DNA from: RPQJ01 sp963707145
GTDB taxonomy: Bacteria > Pseudomonadota > Gammaproteobacteria > Steroidobacterales > Steroidobacteraceae
Direction of reading: 5' to 3'
DNA length: 64,000 bases
Assembly (NCBI GenBank): GCA_963707145.1
Contig: CAVPOQ010000001.1
Span: 70,953-134,952 of the forward strand
Of this stretch, positions 10,201 to 16,225 are shown piece after piece. Below the pieces are notes generated by a model that was not told the DNA's origin, did not search any database, and worked only from the letters and a program-made list of their open reading frames with translations. The position numbers were made by a program, and so were the translations under genes. Each line of letters begins with the position of its first letter. Position 1 is the first letter of the stretch.

Positions 10201-11467
10201 TGACGTCCAGCACTGGTGGCTGCCCCAGACGGGTCGCGGAGTGCGCAGCCGGGTCTCCGACGACGGCGCGTGGCTGTGCCACTGCGTGGCGCACTACGTC
10301 GAGACGACGGGCGACGTGGCCGTCCTGGACGAGATCGTCCCGTTCCTCGACGGTCCGGCGCTTCGCGACGACGAACCCGACAGCTATTTCCAGCCCACGC
10401 CCGCCGACGAGTCGGCGACCCTCTTCGAGCACTGCGCGCGCGCGCTCGAGCGGAGCCTCGCCGTCGGCGCTCACGGACTGCCTCTGATCGGCTCGGGAGA
10501 CTGGAACGACGGCATGAACCGGGTGGGCGAGGGCGGGCGTGGCGAGAGCACCTGGCTCGGCTGGTTCCTGCACCAGGCATTGTCGGGTCTTGCGACGCTG
10601 GCCGAGGCACGCGGCGAGCACGCGCGTGCCGCGACGTGGCGCGCGCACGCGAGCGAGTTGCGTGCCGCCGTGGAGCAGCACGGCTGGGATGGCGAGTGGT
10701 ATCGACGCGGCTATTTCGACGACGGCACGCCGCTCGGTTCCGCTGCCAACGCAGAATGCCGCATCGACTCGATCGCGCAGACCTGGGCGGTGCTGTCCGG
10801 CGCGGGCGATCCAGAGCGTGCCGGGCGGGCGATGGCGGCCCTCGAGCGCGACCTCGTGCGTCGCGACGCCGGCCTGATCCTGCTCCTGACGCCGCCCTTT
10901 GACCGGTCTGTGCCCGATCCCGGCTACATCCAGGCCTATCCGCCCGGGATCCGAGAGAACGGCGGGCAGTACACGCATGCCGCCGTGTGGTCGGTGATCG
11001 CATTCGCGATGCTCGGCGACGGGGACAAGGCGGCGGAGCTCTTCTCGATCCTCAATCCGATCAACCGTGCGCTCACGCACGACGACGTCCGGCGGTACAA
11101 GGTCGAGCCCTACGTCGTCGCGGCGGACGTGTACTCCGTGCCGCCGCACGTCGGGCGGGGCGGCTGGACCTGGTACACGGGTTCGGCGGCGTGGATGTAC
11201 CGGGCGGGTCTCGAGTGGATCCTCGGCTGCCGCATGCAAGGCGCGACGCTGTTGATCGATCCGTGCATCCCGCGGACCTGGTCCGGGTTCCAGGTGGCCC
11301 TCAAGTACCACGCAACGCGCTACGAGATCGAAGTCGAGAATCCACGCGGGGTGAACCGGGGGCTCGCCGGCCTGCTGCTCGACGGCGAGCCGCTTGCGGC
11401 GGAGCAGGGCCGGGTGCCGCTGGTCGATGACGGACTGACGCACCGCGTGCGCGCCGTCCTCGGCTAG
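4217..11467 (+). CDS. ndvB: cyclic beta-1,2-glucan synthase, main part (GT84 + cyclisation + GH94 modules)
   Basis: 2416 residues. NdvB-type enzymes build linear beta-1,2-glucan from UDP-glucose in the inner membrane, cyclise it, and trim its length with a C-terminal phosphorylase; the product is an osmoregulated periplasmic glucan. The following can be seen here. The glycosyltransferase core has VTLDADTRLP and a late RAHRWARGDWQLLPW (QxxRW-like) motif at about residues 295-460. About six membrane helices lie at roughly 80-150 and 490-660. A glucoamylase-like middle domain follows (DFLFDPERKLLSIGYR near 850). The GH94 part carries GSGDWNDGMNRVG near 2095 and ENGGQYTHAAVW near 2250. The listed start is simply the first ATG after the frame break; the protein really begins at 3247. 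Alone it would lack the N-terminal region. Confidence 0.88.
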   Translation: MDFPTRDRYRGAIEELARGSKLTEPEIAHRAVQAASGGASARERDPGYPLIGGGRRSFEAAVGYRAGIRTWSARLTAAAGIRGYIVGVALLAGILLAWPLVSLARAGGGGWTLGVLAACGFVLALDAAMALVNGSITGRLGAKVLPALELRDGVPAQLRTLVVVPTILSTRKTLAQHLEHLEIHHLATPDGDLCFALLSDWADASAERVDGDAALLDDAVEGVARLNRRYGPAPAGERFLLLHRKRLWNDAQGVWMGWERKRGKLHELNRLLRGATDTSFVATGGRLPTVPAGVRYVVTLDADTRLPRDAVRRLVGKMAHPLNVPRFDERSGRVLEGYAVLQPRIAPSLPVGPEGSAYQRLVSSASGIDPYASAVSDVYQDLCGEGSYVGKGIYDVDAFESALAGRVPENTLLSHDLFEGIFARAGLVSDVEFVDEYPARYDVAAARAHRWARGDWQLLPWMLGRGAAGDDRLRRAIPLLGRWKIVDNLRRTLLAPAGVLALVVGWSLPLQSAAIWTAFVVTTLAIPTLPPVLAGIVPGRRGVTRRSHFWALFADLRLALSRTGLLLTLLAHQAWSMCDAIGRTLNRLFVSHRSLLEWMTAAQAQVSERLDLAGFYRRMAGGVAIGVAVIGLGVAGYASVLLALPFGLLWILSPVVALRLSRPSRVAEDPPVSDDDARALGLIARRAWRYFDTFVTAADHFLPPDNFQEDPRPVLAHRTSPTNIGLYLLSVVTARDLGWIGTPEAVERLEATLASMDRLERFNGHFYNWYDTQNLRPLEPRYVSSVDSGNLAAHLITLANACEEMAVPRATGPQESTGIGDGLALEQRLEALAAAARTLAAAMRFDFLFDPERKLLSIGYRVQEGSLDPSCYDLLASEARLASFVAIANGDLPARHWFRLGRAVTPVRRGAALVSWSGSMFEYLMPSLVMRAPSGSLLEETSRLIVWRQKAFGDERNVPWGISESAYNARDLEHTYQYSSFGVPGLGLKRGLGDDIVVAPYATALAAMVEPHAATLNFARLAATAAQGRYGFYEALDYTPRRLPAGQEFAIVRAYMAHHQGMTIVALANTLLDGRMRRRFHAEPRIKATELLLQERTPRDVAVAITRVAETGRTAESDDVIASLPRSLHTAHHATPRTRLLSNGRYAVMLTAAGSGYSRWGDLAVTRWRPDVTCDEWGSYVLLRDVDSGEVWSAGYQPSGIEPDDYEVTFSEARAEFVRRDGHLTTTMEVVVSAECDAEVRRVSISNLGHRARTIELTSYAEIVLAPPAADDAHPAFSKLFVQTEHVPEIGVILATRRRRVPAEPEVWAAHLVVAEGDSQGELQFETDRARFVGRGRTLRSAAAVEDGGTLSGSAGTVLDPIFSLRRRMRVAPGATARVAFWTLVAPSRSEVLDLADQHCDAAAFDRASTLAWTQGQVQLHHLGITGDEALLFQRLAGHVLYSDPALRPSSDVLRRGTAGPPALWAHGISGDLPIVVVRIDDTDDLGIVRQLLRAFEYWRLKRLSVDLVILNERVSSYVQDLQTALESLTRAGLSRPAIPGEPLRGGVFVLRSDVIASDARLTLLTAARAVLLSRRGSLAEQLDRIEHSSPAMRPPAAASRPTGGLPVARLQMPALEFFNGLGGFAANAEEYVTILRDGQRTPAPWINVVANPGFGFQVSAEGSGCTWAGNSRENRLTPWSNDPVGDRPGEVLYLRDEDTGVLWGPTALPLRHDDGTYVTRHGRGYSRFEHTRHGIALDLLQFVPLDAPIKVSRLTIRNLSGRTRRLSVTAYVEWVLGTSPGATAPSVATEVDAVTGGLLARNLWSGPDGRVAFVDLGGRQQAWSGDRTEFIGRNGTLERPAALATGASLSGRTGAGLDPCGALQRPVTLAANASVDVVWFLGEAATTLDAQLMIERWRGADLDAALQSVRQDWSDVLETVTVRTPDRAFDVMMNGWLLYQTLACRVQARSAFYQASGAYGFRDQLQDTMALVVARPGLAREHLLRAAGRQFVEGDVQHWWLPQTGRGVRSRVSDDGAWLCHCVAHYVETTGDVAVLDEIVPFLDGPALRDDEPDSYFQPTPADESATLFEHCARALERSLAVGAHGLPLIGSGDWNDGMNRVGEGGRGESTWLGWFLHQALSGLATLAEARGEHARAATWRAHASELRAAVEQHGWDGEWYRRGYFDDGTPLGSAANAECRIDSIAQTWAVLSGAGDPERAGRAMAALERDLVRRDAGLILLLTPPFDRSVPDPGYIQAYPPGIRENGGQYTHAAVWSVIAFAMLGDGDKAAELFSILNPINRALTHDDVRRYKVEPYVVAADVYSVPPHVGRGGWTWYTGSAAWMYRAGLEWILGCRMQGATLLIDPCIPRTWSGFQVALKYHATRYEIEVENPRGVNRGLAGLLLDGEPLAAEQGRVPLVDDGLTHRVRAVLG

Positions 11468-11656
11468 AGCGGCTTCGCCGGTCGCCGCGCGACGTGGTTC
11501 AAGCGCAGGTGCACACGGACTGTGCGAGCCGCCATCAACCGCCTTGCGGGAGGCCGCCGACCAGCCGTCGTGGCTGCCGCGGCCATGGTCCGATCAGTTA
11601 CGATCGAACGGTATGTCCGAGGCAGGTGGGTGACGAATGCGCGAAGAGGCCGAGGT

Positions 11657-12385
11657 ATGACCTACTGTGTCAGCGTGAAGCTCGACGACGGGATGGTGTT
11701 TGCGTCTGACACCCGCACGCACGCCGGCGTGGACAACTTCGCCAAGTTCTGCAAGATGACCGTGTTCGAGCGTGCCGGCGACCGCGTCATCGTGATGCTG
11801 AGTTCCGGGAACCTCGCCGGGACGCAGGCGGTGATCGGCGTACTGAACCAGCGCTGTGCCGAGGGGGGCGGATCTGCCAGCCTGTGGACGGCGAAGACGA
11901 TGTTCGAGGTCGCAATGATGGTCGCGGATGCGATGCGCGACATCGAGCGGCGGGACGGGAAATTCCTCGAGCAGAGCGACATCGCCTTCAACGCCTCGTT
12001 CATCGTCGGGGGGCAGGTCCGCGGCGAACCCATGCGGCTGTTCCGCATCTACGCCGAGGGAAACTTCATCGAGGCGGGCATCGAGACGCCGTTCCTGCAG
12101 ACGGGCGAAACCAAGTACGGCAAGCCGATCATCGACCGCGTGATCACGCGGTCCACGCCACTGCCGGACGCCGCGAAGTGCGTGCTGGTGTCGTTCGACT
12201 CCACGATGCGCAGCAACCTGTCCGTCGGCATGCCGATCGACCTGATCTGCTACGAGCGGGACAGCCTCGCAGTCACGATGCGGCGCCGCTTCGAGGAGGG
12301 GGACGCCTATTTCACGGCGCTGCGCAACGAGTGGAGCGAGGGGACGCGACGCGTGTTTCGCGAGTTGCCCGATCTGCGCTGGTGA
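11657..12385 (+). CDS. Anbu, proteasome/HslV-like N-terminal-threonine peptidase
   Basis: The protein is 242 residues and begins Met-Thr-Tyr-Cys-Val. Proteasome-type peptidases use the threonine exposed when Met1 is removed, so this ATG is the only start that gives Thr as nucleophile; an upstream-extended frame from 11522 would bury it. LDDGMVFASDTRTHAGVDNF is the typical first strand-loop, with the Asp and Lys (FCKM) expected for the active site. SFDSTMRSNLSVGMPIDL near residue 190 is typical of Anbu. Anbu forms open helical or ring assemblies, and its substrates are unproven. The transglutaminase-like gene starts 29 bases downstream, as in known Anbu operons, but the usual ATP-grasp and alpha-E partner genes are absent here. 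Confidence 0.92.
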   Translation: MTYCVSVKLDDGMVFASDTRTHAGVDNFAKFCKMTVFERAGDRVIVMLSSGNLAGTQAVIGVLNQRCAEGGGSASLWTAKTMFEVAMMVADAMRDIERRDGKFLEQSDIAFNASFIVGGQVRGEPMRLFRIYAEGNFIEAGIETPFLQTGETKYGKPIIDRVITRSTPLPDAAKCVLVSFDSTMRSNLSVGMPIDLICYERDSLAVTMRRRFEEGDAYFTALRNEWSEGTRRVFRELPDLRW

Positions 12386-12413
12386 CTGTCGCTGGCAGGA
12401 ATCCGGGAGAACC

Positions 12414-13226
12414 ATGATGCAGATCCGCGTCGGCTTCGAAATGGTCTACGAGTGTCCTCAGCCGACCCCGATGATTTTCAACGTGCACGTGCACCACACG
12501 CGAGTCTCCGATCTCGTCGGTTCCAATGAGCTGGTGGTCGACCCGCCGGTCCCGATCTCGGGCTACCGCGACAGCTTCGGCAACTGGTGCACGCGCATCC
12601 TGGCGCCGACGGGGCGCACCCGCGTCTCCGCCGACGCGATCGTGAACGATACCGGGGCGCCGGACCCCGTCGTGCCGCACGCGCAACAGGTTCCCGTGAA
12701 CGAACTGCCCGAGGAAGTACTTCAGTTCCTGCTGGGAAGCCGCTATTGCGAGACCGACCGGCTGTCGGAGACGGCCTGGAGTCTCTTCGCGCAGACGCCG
12801 ACGGGATGGGCGCGCGTCCAGGCCATCTGCGACTATGTCCACCGACACATCGCCTTCGGCTACCAGCACGCGCGCAAGACCCGGACGGCTCTTGAGGCCT
12901 TTCACGACAGGACCGGCGTCTGCCGCGACTACGCGCACCTCGCCGTTGCCTTTTGCCGGTGCATGAACATCCCGGCCCGCTACTGCACCGGCTACCTCGG
13001 CGACATCGGCGTGCCGCCGGACGGCCCGATGGACTTCGCTGCGTGGTTCGAAGCGTTGCTGGACGGCCAGTGGTACACGTTCGACCCCCGCAACAACACG
13101 CCGCGCATCGGCCGGGTGTTGATGGCGCGCGGTCGGGACGCGGGGGACGTTGCAATCAGCACCACGTTCGGTCCCAACACGCTGACGGGCTTCCGGGTGT
13201 GGACCGACGAGGTACAAGCCGGCTGA
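12414..13226 (+). CDS. transglutaminase-like cysteine protease-fold protein, Anbu partner
   Basis: 270 residues. An N-terminal beta-rich region (1-100) is followed by a transglutaminase-like core. The nucleophile region is TGVCRDYAHLAVAFCR (Cys170) and the acidic residue is in YTFDPRNN (Asp224). The position where transglutaminase-core proteins normally carry the catalytic His is Ala here (DFAAWFEA, Ala209), so the triad seems incomplete unless this subfamily uses another residue. Family context: these proteins travel with Anbu peptidases in predicted peptide-tagging or amide-cleaving operons. Two adjacent ATGs (12414, 12417) follow a GGGAGA ribosome site. It is probably co-transcribed with the Anbu gene. 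The fold is clear and the activity uncertain. Confidence 0.85.
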   Translation: MMQIRVGFEMVYECPQPTPMIFNVHVHHTRVSDLVGSNELVVDPPVPISGYRDSFGNWCTRILAPTGRTRVSADAIVNDTGAPDPVVPHAQQVPVNELPEEVLQFLLGSRYCETDRLSETAWSLFAQTPTGWARVQAICDYVHRHIAFGYQHARKTRTALEAFHDRTGVCRDYAHLAVAFCRCMNIPARYCTGYLGDIGVPPDGPMDFAAWFEALLDGQWYTFDPRNNTPRIGRVLMARGRDAGDVAISTTFGPNTLTGFRVWTDEVQAG

Positions 13227-13304
13227 GCACGGTGGCAGCGCGGGCGCGGCGGCGCTGAATCCCCATCGCGTGCGCCGCAAATGAAGACGAAGGTGATCGA
13301 AACC

Positions 13305-14236
13305 ATGAAATCTCTCGCCATGCCGCCGGCCTTGGGCGGCACGCGACACGAAATGGACGCCGGGCCGGTTGGCCACCTGTCCTGGTACCAGGCCGGCCCG
13401 ACTGCGCCTGACACGTCCACGCCACCGCTGCTGCTCCTGCACAGCGTCAATGCGGCCGCGTCGGCCTACGAAGTGAAACCGCTGTACGAGCACTATGCCC
13501 GCGTCCGACCCGTGTACGCACTCGACCTGCCGGGGTTCGGCTTCTCGGAGCGGAGCGACCGTGCCTACAGTCCGCGGCTGATGACCGACGCGCTCCACGC
13601 GATGCTGGCCGTGATCCGCGGTGAGAGCGGTGGCGGCCCGGTCGATGCGCTGGCGGTCTCGCTGTCCTGCGAGTTCCTGGCGCGGGCGGCGGTGGAATCG
13701 CCGGAGACTTCCGCAGTCTCGCGCTCGTCAGTCCGACCGGCTTCAATCGCAACGAGTTACGCGACGGCCCGCCGGGCAGCACGCTCGGCCGGGCGGCTCC
13801 GTTGGCCATCCTGGAGCGGCTCGGCCTGCGGCGGCGGGTCTTCGGCCTGCTGACCCGGCGCGGCACGATCCGCTATTTCCTGCGCCGGACCTGGGGCTCG
13901 GACGACATCGACACCGGACTGCTCGACTACGATTTCGCAACGACCCGCCCCGCAGGGGCCGAATATGCCCCGCTGCGGTTCGTGTCGGGATTCCTGTTCA
14001 GCGGCGACAGCGGCCGGCTGTACCGCGGCCTCGAACTGCCCGTCTGGGCCGTGCACGGCGTCCGCGGTGATTTCGTCGACTACCGTGGCCTGGGGCAAAT
14101 GGCCAATCGCCCCAACTGGACCGTCACCGTGCTGCCCACCGGCGCGCTTCCGCATTTCGAGTCGCCGGGGGAGTTCATCCGCCAGTTCGATGCGTGGTCT
14201 GCCCGGCTCAGTCGTGCCCGATCTCGCCCTCGGTGA
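13305..14236 (+). CDS. alpha/beta hydrolase, interrupted by one frameshift
   Basis: The two reading frames together give one complete hydrolase of about 310 residues. The first frame holds the oxyanion region PPLLLLHSVNAAASAYEV, the LDLPGFGFSERSDR strand and the nucleophile elbow ALAVSLSCEFLARAA. The second frame resumes at about 13700 with DFRSLALVSPTGFN and carries the lid, VWAVHGVRGDFVDY and the catalytic-His segment LPHFESPGEF. The break lies near 13695-13712 and fits loss of one G. The ATG at 13305 has a GAAGG site; an ATG at 13281 is possible. It lies downstream of the Anbu pair and its last 29 bases overlap the end of the opposing ferritin-like gene. Either an assembly error or a recent pseudogene. 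Confidence 0.75.
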
Positions 14237-14495
14237 ACAGCGAGTGGCGCAGTTCCTTGTCGAAGGCCGGGTCACGGCGGCGTATCCACTCCAGCACCAT
14301 GGCGGCGTGCTCTTTCTCTTCGTCGCGGTTGTGCGCAAGTATCCTGCGCAGCTCCGGATCCTTGCAGGCATCGACGCGCTGGTTGTACCAGTCCACGGCC
14401 TCGAGTTCCTCCATGAGCGAGACGATCGCGCGGTGCATGTCGCGCGTCTCGGCGCTGAGTTCGCCGACAGGTTCGTGGTAGCCCTCGTTCGACAT
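14208..14495 (-). CDS. encapsulated-ferritin-like protein (EncFtn family), no cargo tail
   Basis: A 95-residue two-helix ferritin-like protein. HRAIVSLMEELEAVDWY and LAHNRDEEKEHAAM are close to the Rhodospirillum rubrum encapsulated ferritin as I remember it. The ferroxidase residues seem to be kept (Glu30, Glu60, His63, plus Trp36/Tyr37), so it probably forms an annular decamer that oxidises Fe2+. Classical EncFtn has a C-terminal extension ending in an encapsulin-docking peptide. This protein stops soon after LFTEGEIGHD, and no shell gene is seen within the window. The ATG at 14495 with a GGAGAA site is preferred over an upstream TTG. The cupin gene lies 77 bases upstream on the same strand. 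Confidence 0.82.
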   Translation of the reverse strand: MSNEGYHEPVGELSAETRDMHRAIVSLMEELEAVDWYNQRVDACKDPELRRILAHNRDEEKEHAAMVLEWIRRRDPAFDKELRHSLFTEGEIGHD

Positions 14496-14572
14496 CGAAA
14501 TTCTCCGGACCTTGAGTCTCGGCCCGACGATACGGGAGTGGCACAGCCGGCGCAATGAATGCGCCGGCGAGC

Positions 14573-14971
14573 TTACGTCTGCTCCGACGTCCTTCCGTCG
14601 AAGTGCTCGTCGTCGTGTTCGGCATCCGCGCGCGTGTGGTGGACGACGCGGTCTCGATGATTCGGTGGCGCATAGAGCGTGTAGAGCTTCAGCGGAGCGC
14701 TGCCGGTGTTGACGATGTTGTGGCGGGCGCCGGCGGGCACGAGGATCGCGAAGCCCGGGCGAACCGCCGTCCGCTGGTCATCGAGCACCGCCTCACCGGT
14801 TCCCTCCTCGACGCGGAAGAACTGGTCGAGCGTGTGCACCTCGGCGCCGATCTCTTCCCCGGGTTTCAAGGCCATGAGGACGAGCTGGCAGTGCTTTGCG
14901 GTGTATAGCACCCGGCGGAAGTCGTCGTTCCTGACGGCGAGGCTCTCGATGTCCTGCACAAAGCCTTTCAT
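14573..14971 (-). CDS. small single-domain cupin protein
   Basis: A 132-residue cytoplasmic protein with one double-stranded beta-helix (cupin) domain. ALKPGEEIGAEVHTLDQFFRV is the first cupin motif and PAGARHNIVNTGSAPLKLY the second. These supply His46 and His84, plus nearby Glu/Gln residues that could hold a metal. The C-terminus is His/Asp-rich (VVHHTRADAEHDDEHFDG), which may add a loose metal site. Small cupins of this type have no agreed function. A GGAGAA ribosome site stands just before ATG 14971. The ferritin-like gene follows on the same strand, so the pair could be one iron-related transcript; this is inference. Confidence 0.82.
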   Translation of the reverse strand: MKGFVQDIESLAVRNDDFRRVLYTAKHCQLVLMALKPGEEIGAEVHTLDQFFRVEEGTGEAVLDDQRTAVRPGFAILVPAGARHNIVNTGSAPLKLYTLYAPPNHRDRVVHHTRADAEHDDEHFDGRTSEQT

Positions 14972-15216
14972 GTCTTCTCCTTTCACCGGATCGTCCGGCA
15001 TTGGCGCGATTGCTGCGATTGCGTTGGCTCGCAGTGACCGACTCTCGATGGACTCAAGAGGTTGGGCTGATCGTAGCGACCCGGAACGGCGCGATCTGTA
15101 CGCCAGTGAACAGACGGGCCGAGGGCCGAGGGCTACGCTGCGGACGCGGACGGTTACAGGGGATGCGCGATGGCACCGAGACCTGCACGACGGCAGGCCG
15201 TTGCGCCGCGCTCGAG

Positions 15217-15966
15217 TCAGGCGCCGGCAACGACCGTCAGGCCCCCGATGCGATCGGCTTCCTTCTTGACGGCTGCGTAGCACTCGCAGCTCAGCGCCTC
15301 GAGCTTCGGCCGGTCGAGCACCGTGATCTTCCCGCGGCTGTAGCGGATGACTCCGAGCTTCTGGAGCTTGCCGGCCGCGTCCGTGACACCTTCGCGCCGG
15401 ACGCCGAGCATGTTGGCGATCAGCTCCTGGGTCATGACGAGTTCGTCGGACGCCAGGCGATCGAGGGACAGCAGCAACCAGCGACAAAGCTGCTGGTCGA
15501 CCGAGTGATGCCGGTTGCACACCGCGGTCTGCGCCATCTGCGTGATCAGCGCCTGCGTGTACCGCAACAGCCGGATCTGCGCCCCGCCGTTGCGGTGGAA
15601 CTCGTCCTTGAGCCGCTGGCCGACGAGGCGGTACGCATGGCCGGCGCTCTGCACGATCGCACGGCTCGGCGTGGTCTCGCCGCCCATGAACAGTGCGATG
15701 CCGATGACCCCCTCGTTGCCCACGACCGAGATCTCGGCGGACGCACCGTTCTCCAGGACGTAGAGCAGCGACACGATGGAATCGGTCGGAAAGTAGACGT
15801 GGCGCAGGAGGTCGCCGGACTCGTACAGCACCGTGCCGAGCGGCAGCCCGACGAGCTGCAGGTGCGGATAGATCCGCTCGCGCTCATCGGGCGTGAGCGC
15901 GGCCAGCAGGTGATTCTGCTCCGGAGCGTGGGAACCCGTGGTGACGGATCGACGTGGGCGTGGCAT
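15217..15966 (-). CDS. Crp/Fnr-family transcriptional regulator
   Basis: 249 residues. A cyclic-nucleotide-binding-like N-terminal domain lies at about 20-150 (RERIYPHLQLVGLPLGTVLY, then VYFPTDSIVSLLYVLENGAS). A dimerisation helix follows, then a C-terminal winged helix with VMTQELIANMLGVRREGVTD as the recognition helix-turn-helix. The phosphate-binding cassette expected for true cAMP receptors is not evident, and the FNR cysteine set is absent. It therefore belongs to the broad group of Crp-like regulators whose signal is unknown. Its own promoter lies in the roughly 260-bp gap it shares divergently with the helicase gene. The family is certain; the target genes are unknown. Confidence 0.9.
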   Translation of the reverse strand: MPRPRRSVTTGSHAPEQNHLLAALTPDERERIYPHLQLVGLPLGTVLYESGDLLRHVYFPTDSIVSLLYVLENGASAEISVVGNEGVIGIALFMGGETTPSRAIVQSAGHAYRLVGQRLKDEFHRNGGAQIRLLRYTQALITQMAQTAVCNRHHSVDQQLCRWLLLSLDRLASDELVMTQELIANMLGVRREGVTDAAGKLQKLGVIRYSRGKITVLDRPKLEALSCECYAAVKKEADRIGGLTVVAGA

Positions 15967-16225
15967 GAGAACGATCCCGATTGAGGTCGCATGAACAGTG
16001 TACTCGCGCCGTCATCGTCCGTGCGCAACCGCACAGAGTCCTGGCGTCGACCCGGTGTGAGTCTGCCAAGGGGCGCCGCGGCCCAGGCCAAACCCCTCGA
16101 CATCGGCCGATTGGCATGCTGGGCGCGACGCGGGTGGCGCACCGGGAAAGTGCTCCCCGCACGTGCTTTCGCGTACGCTTGCCGTGTCCGCCGAGTTTCC
16201 GGCCGCAGCAACCGACGACATCGCC

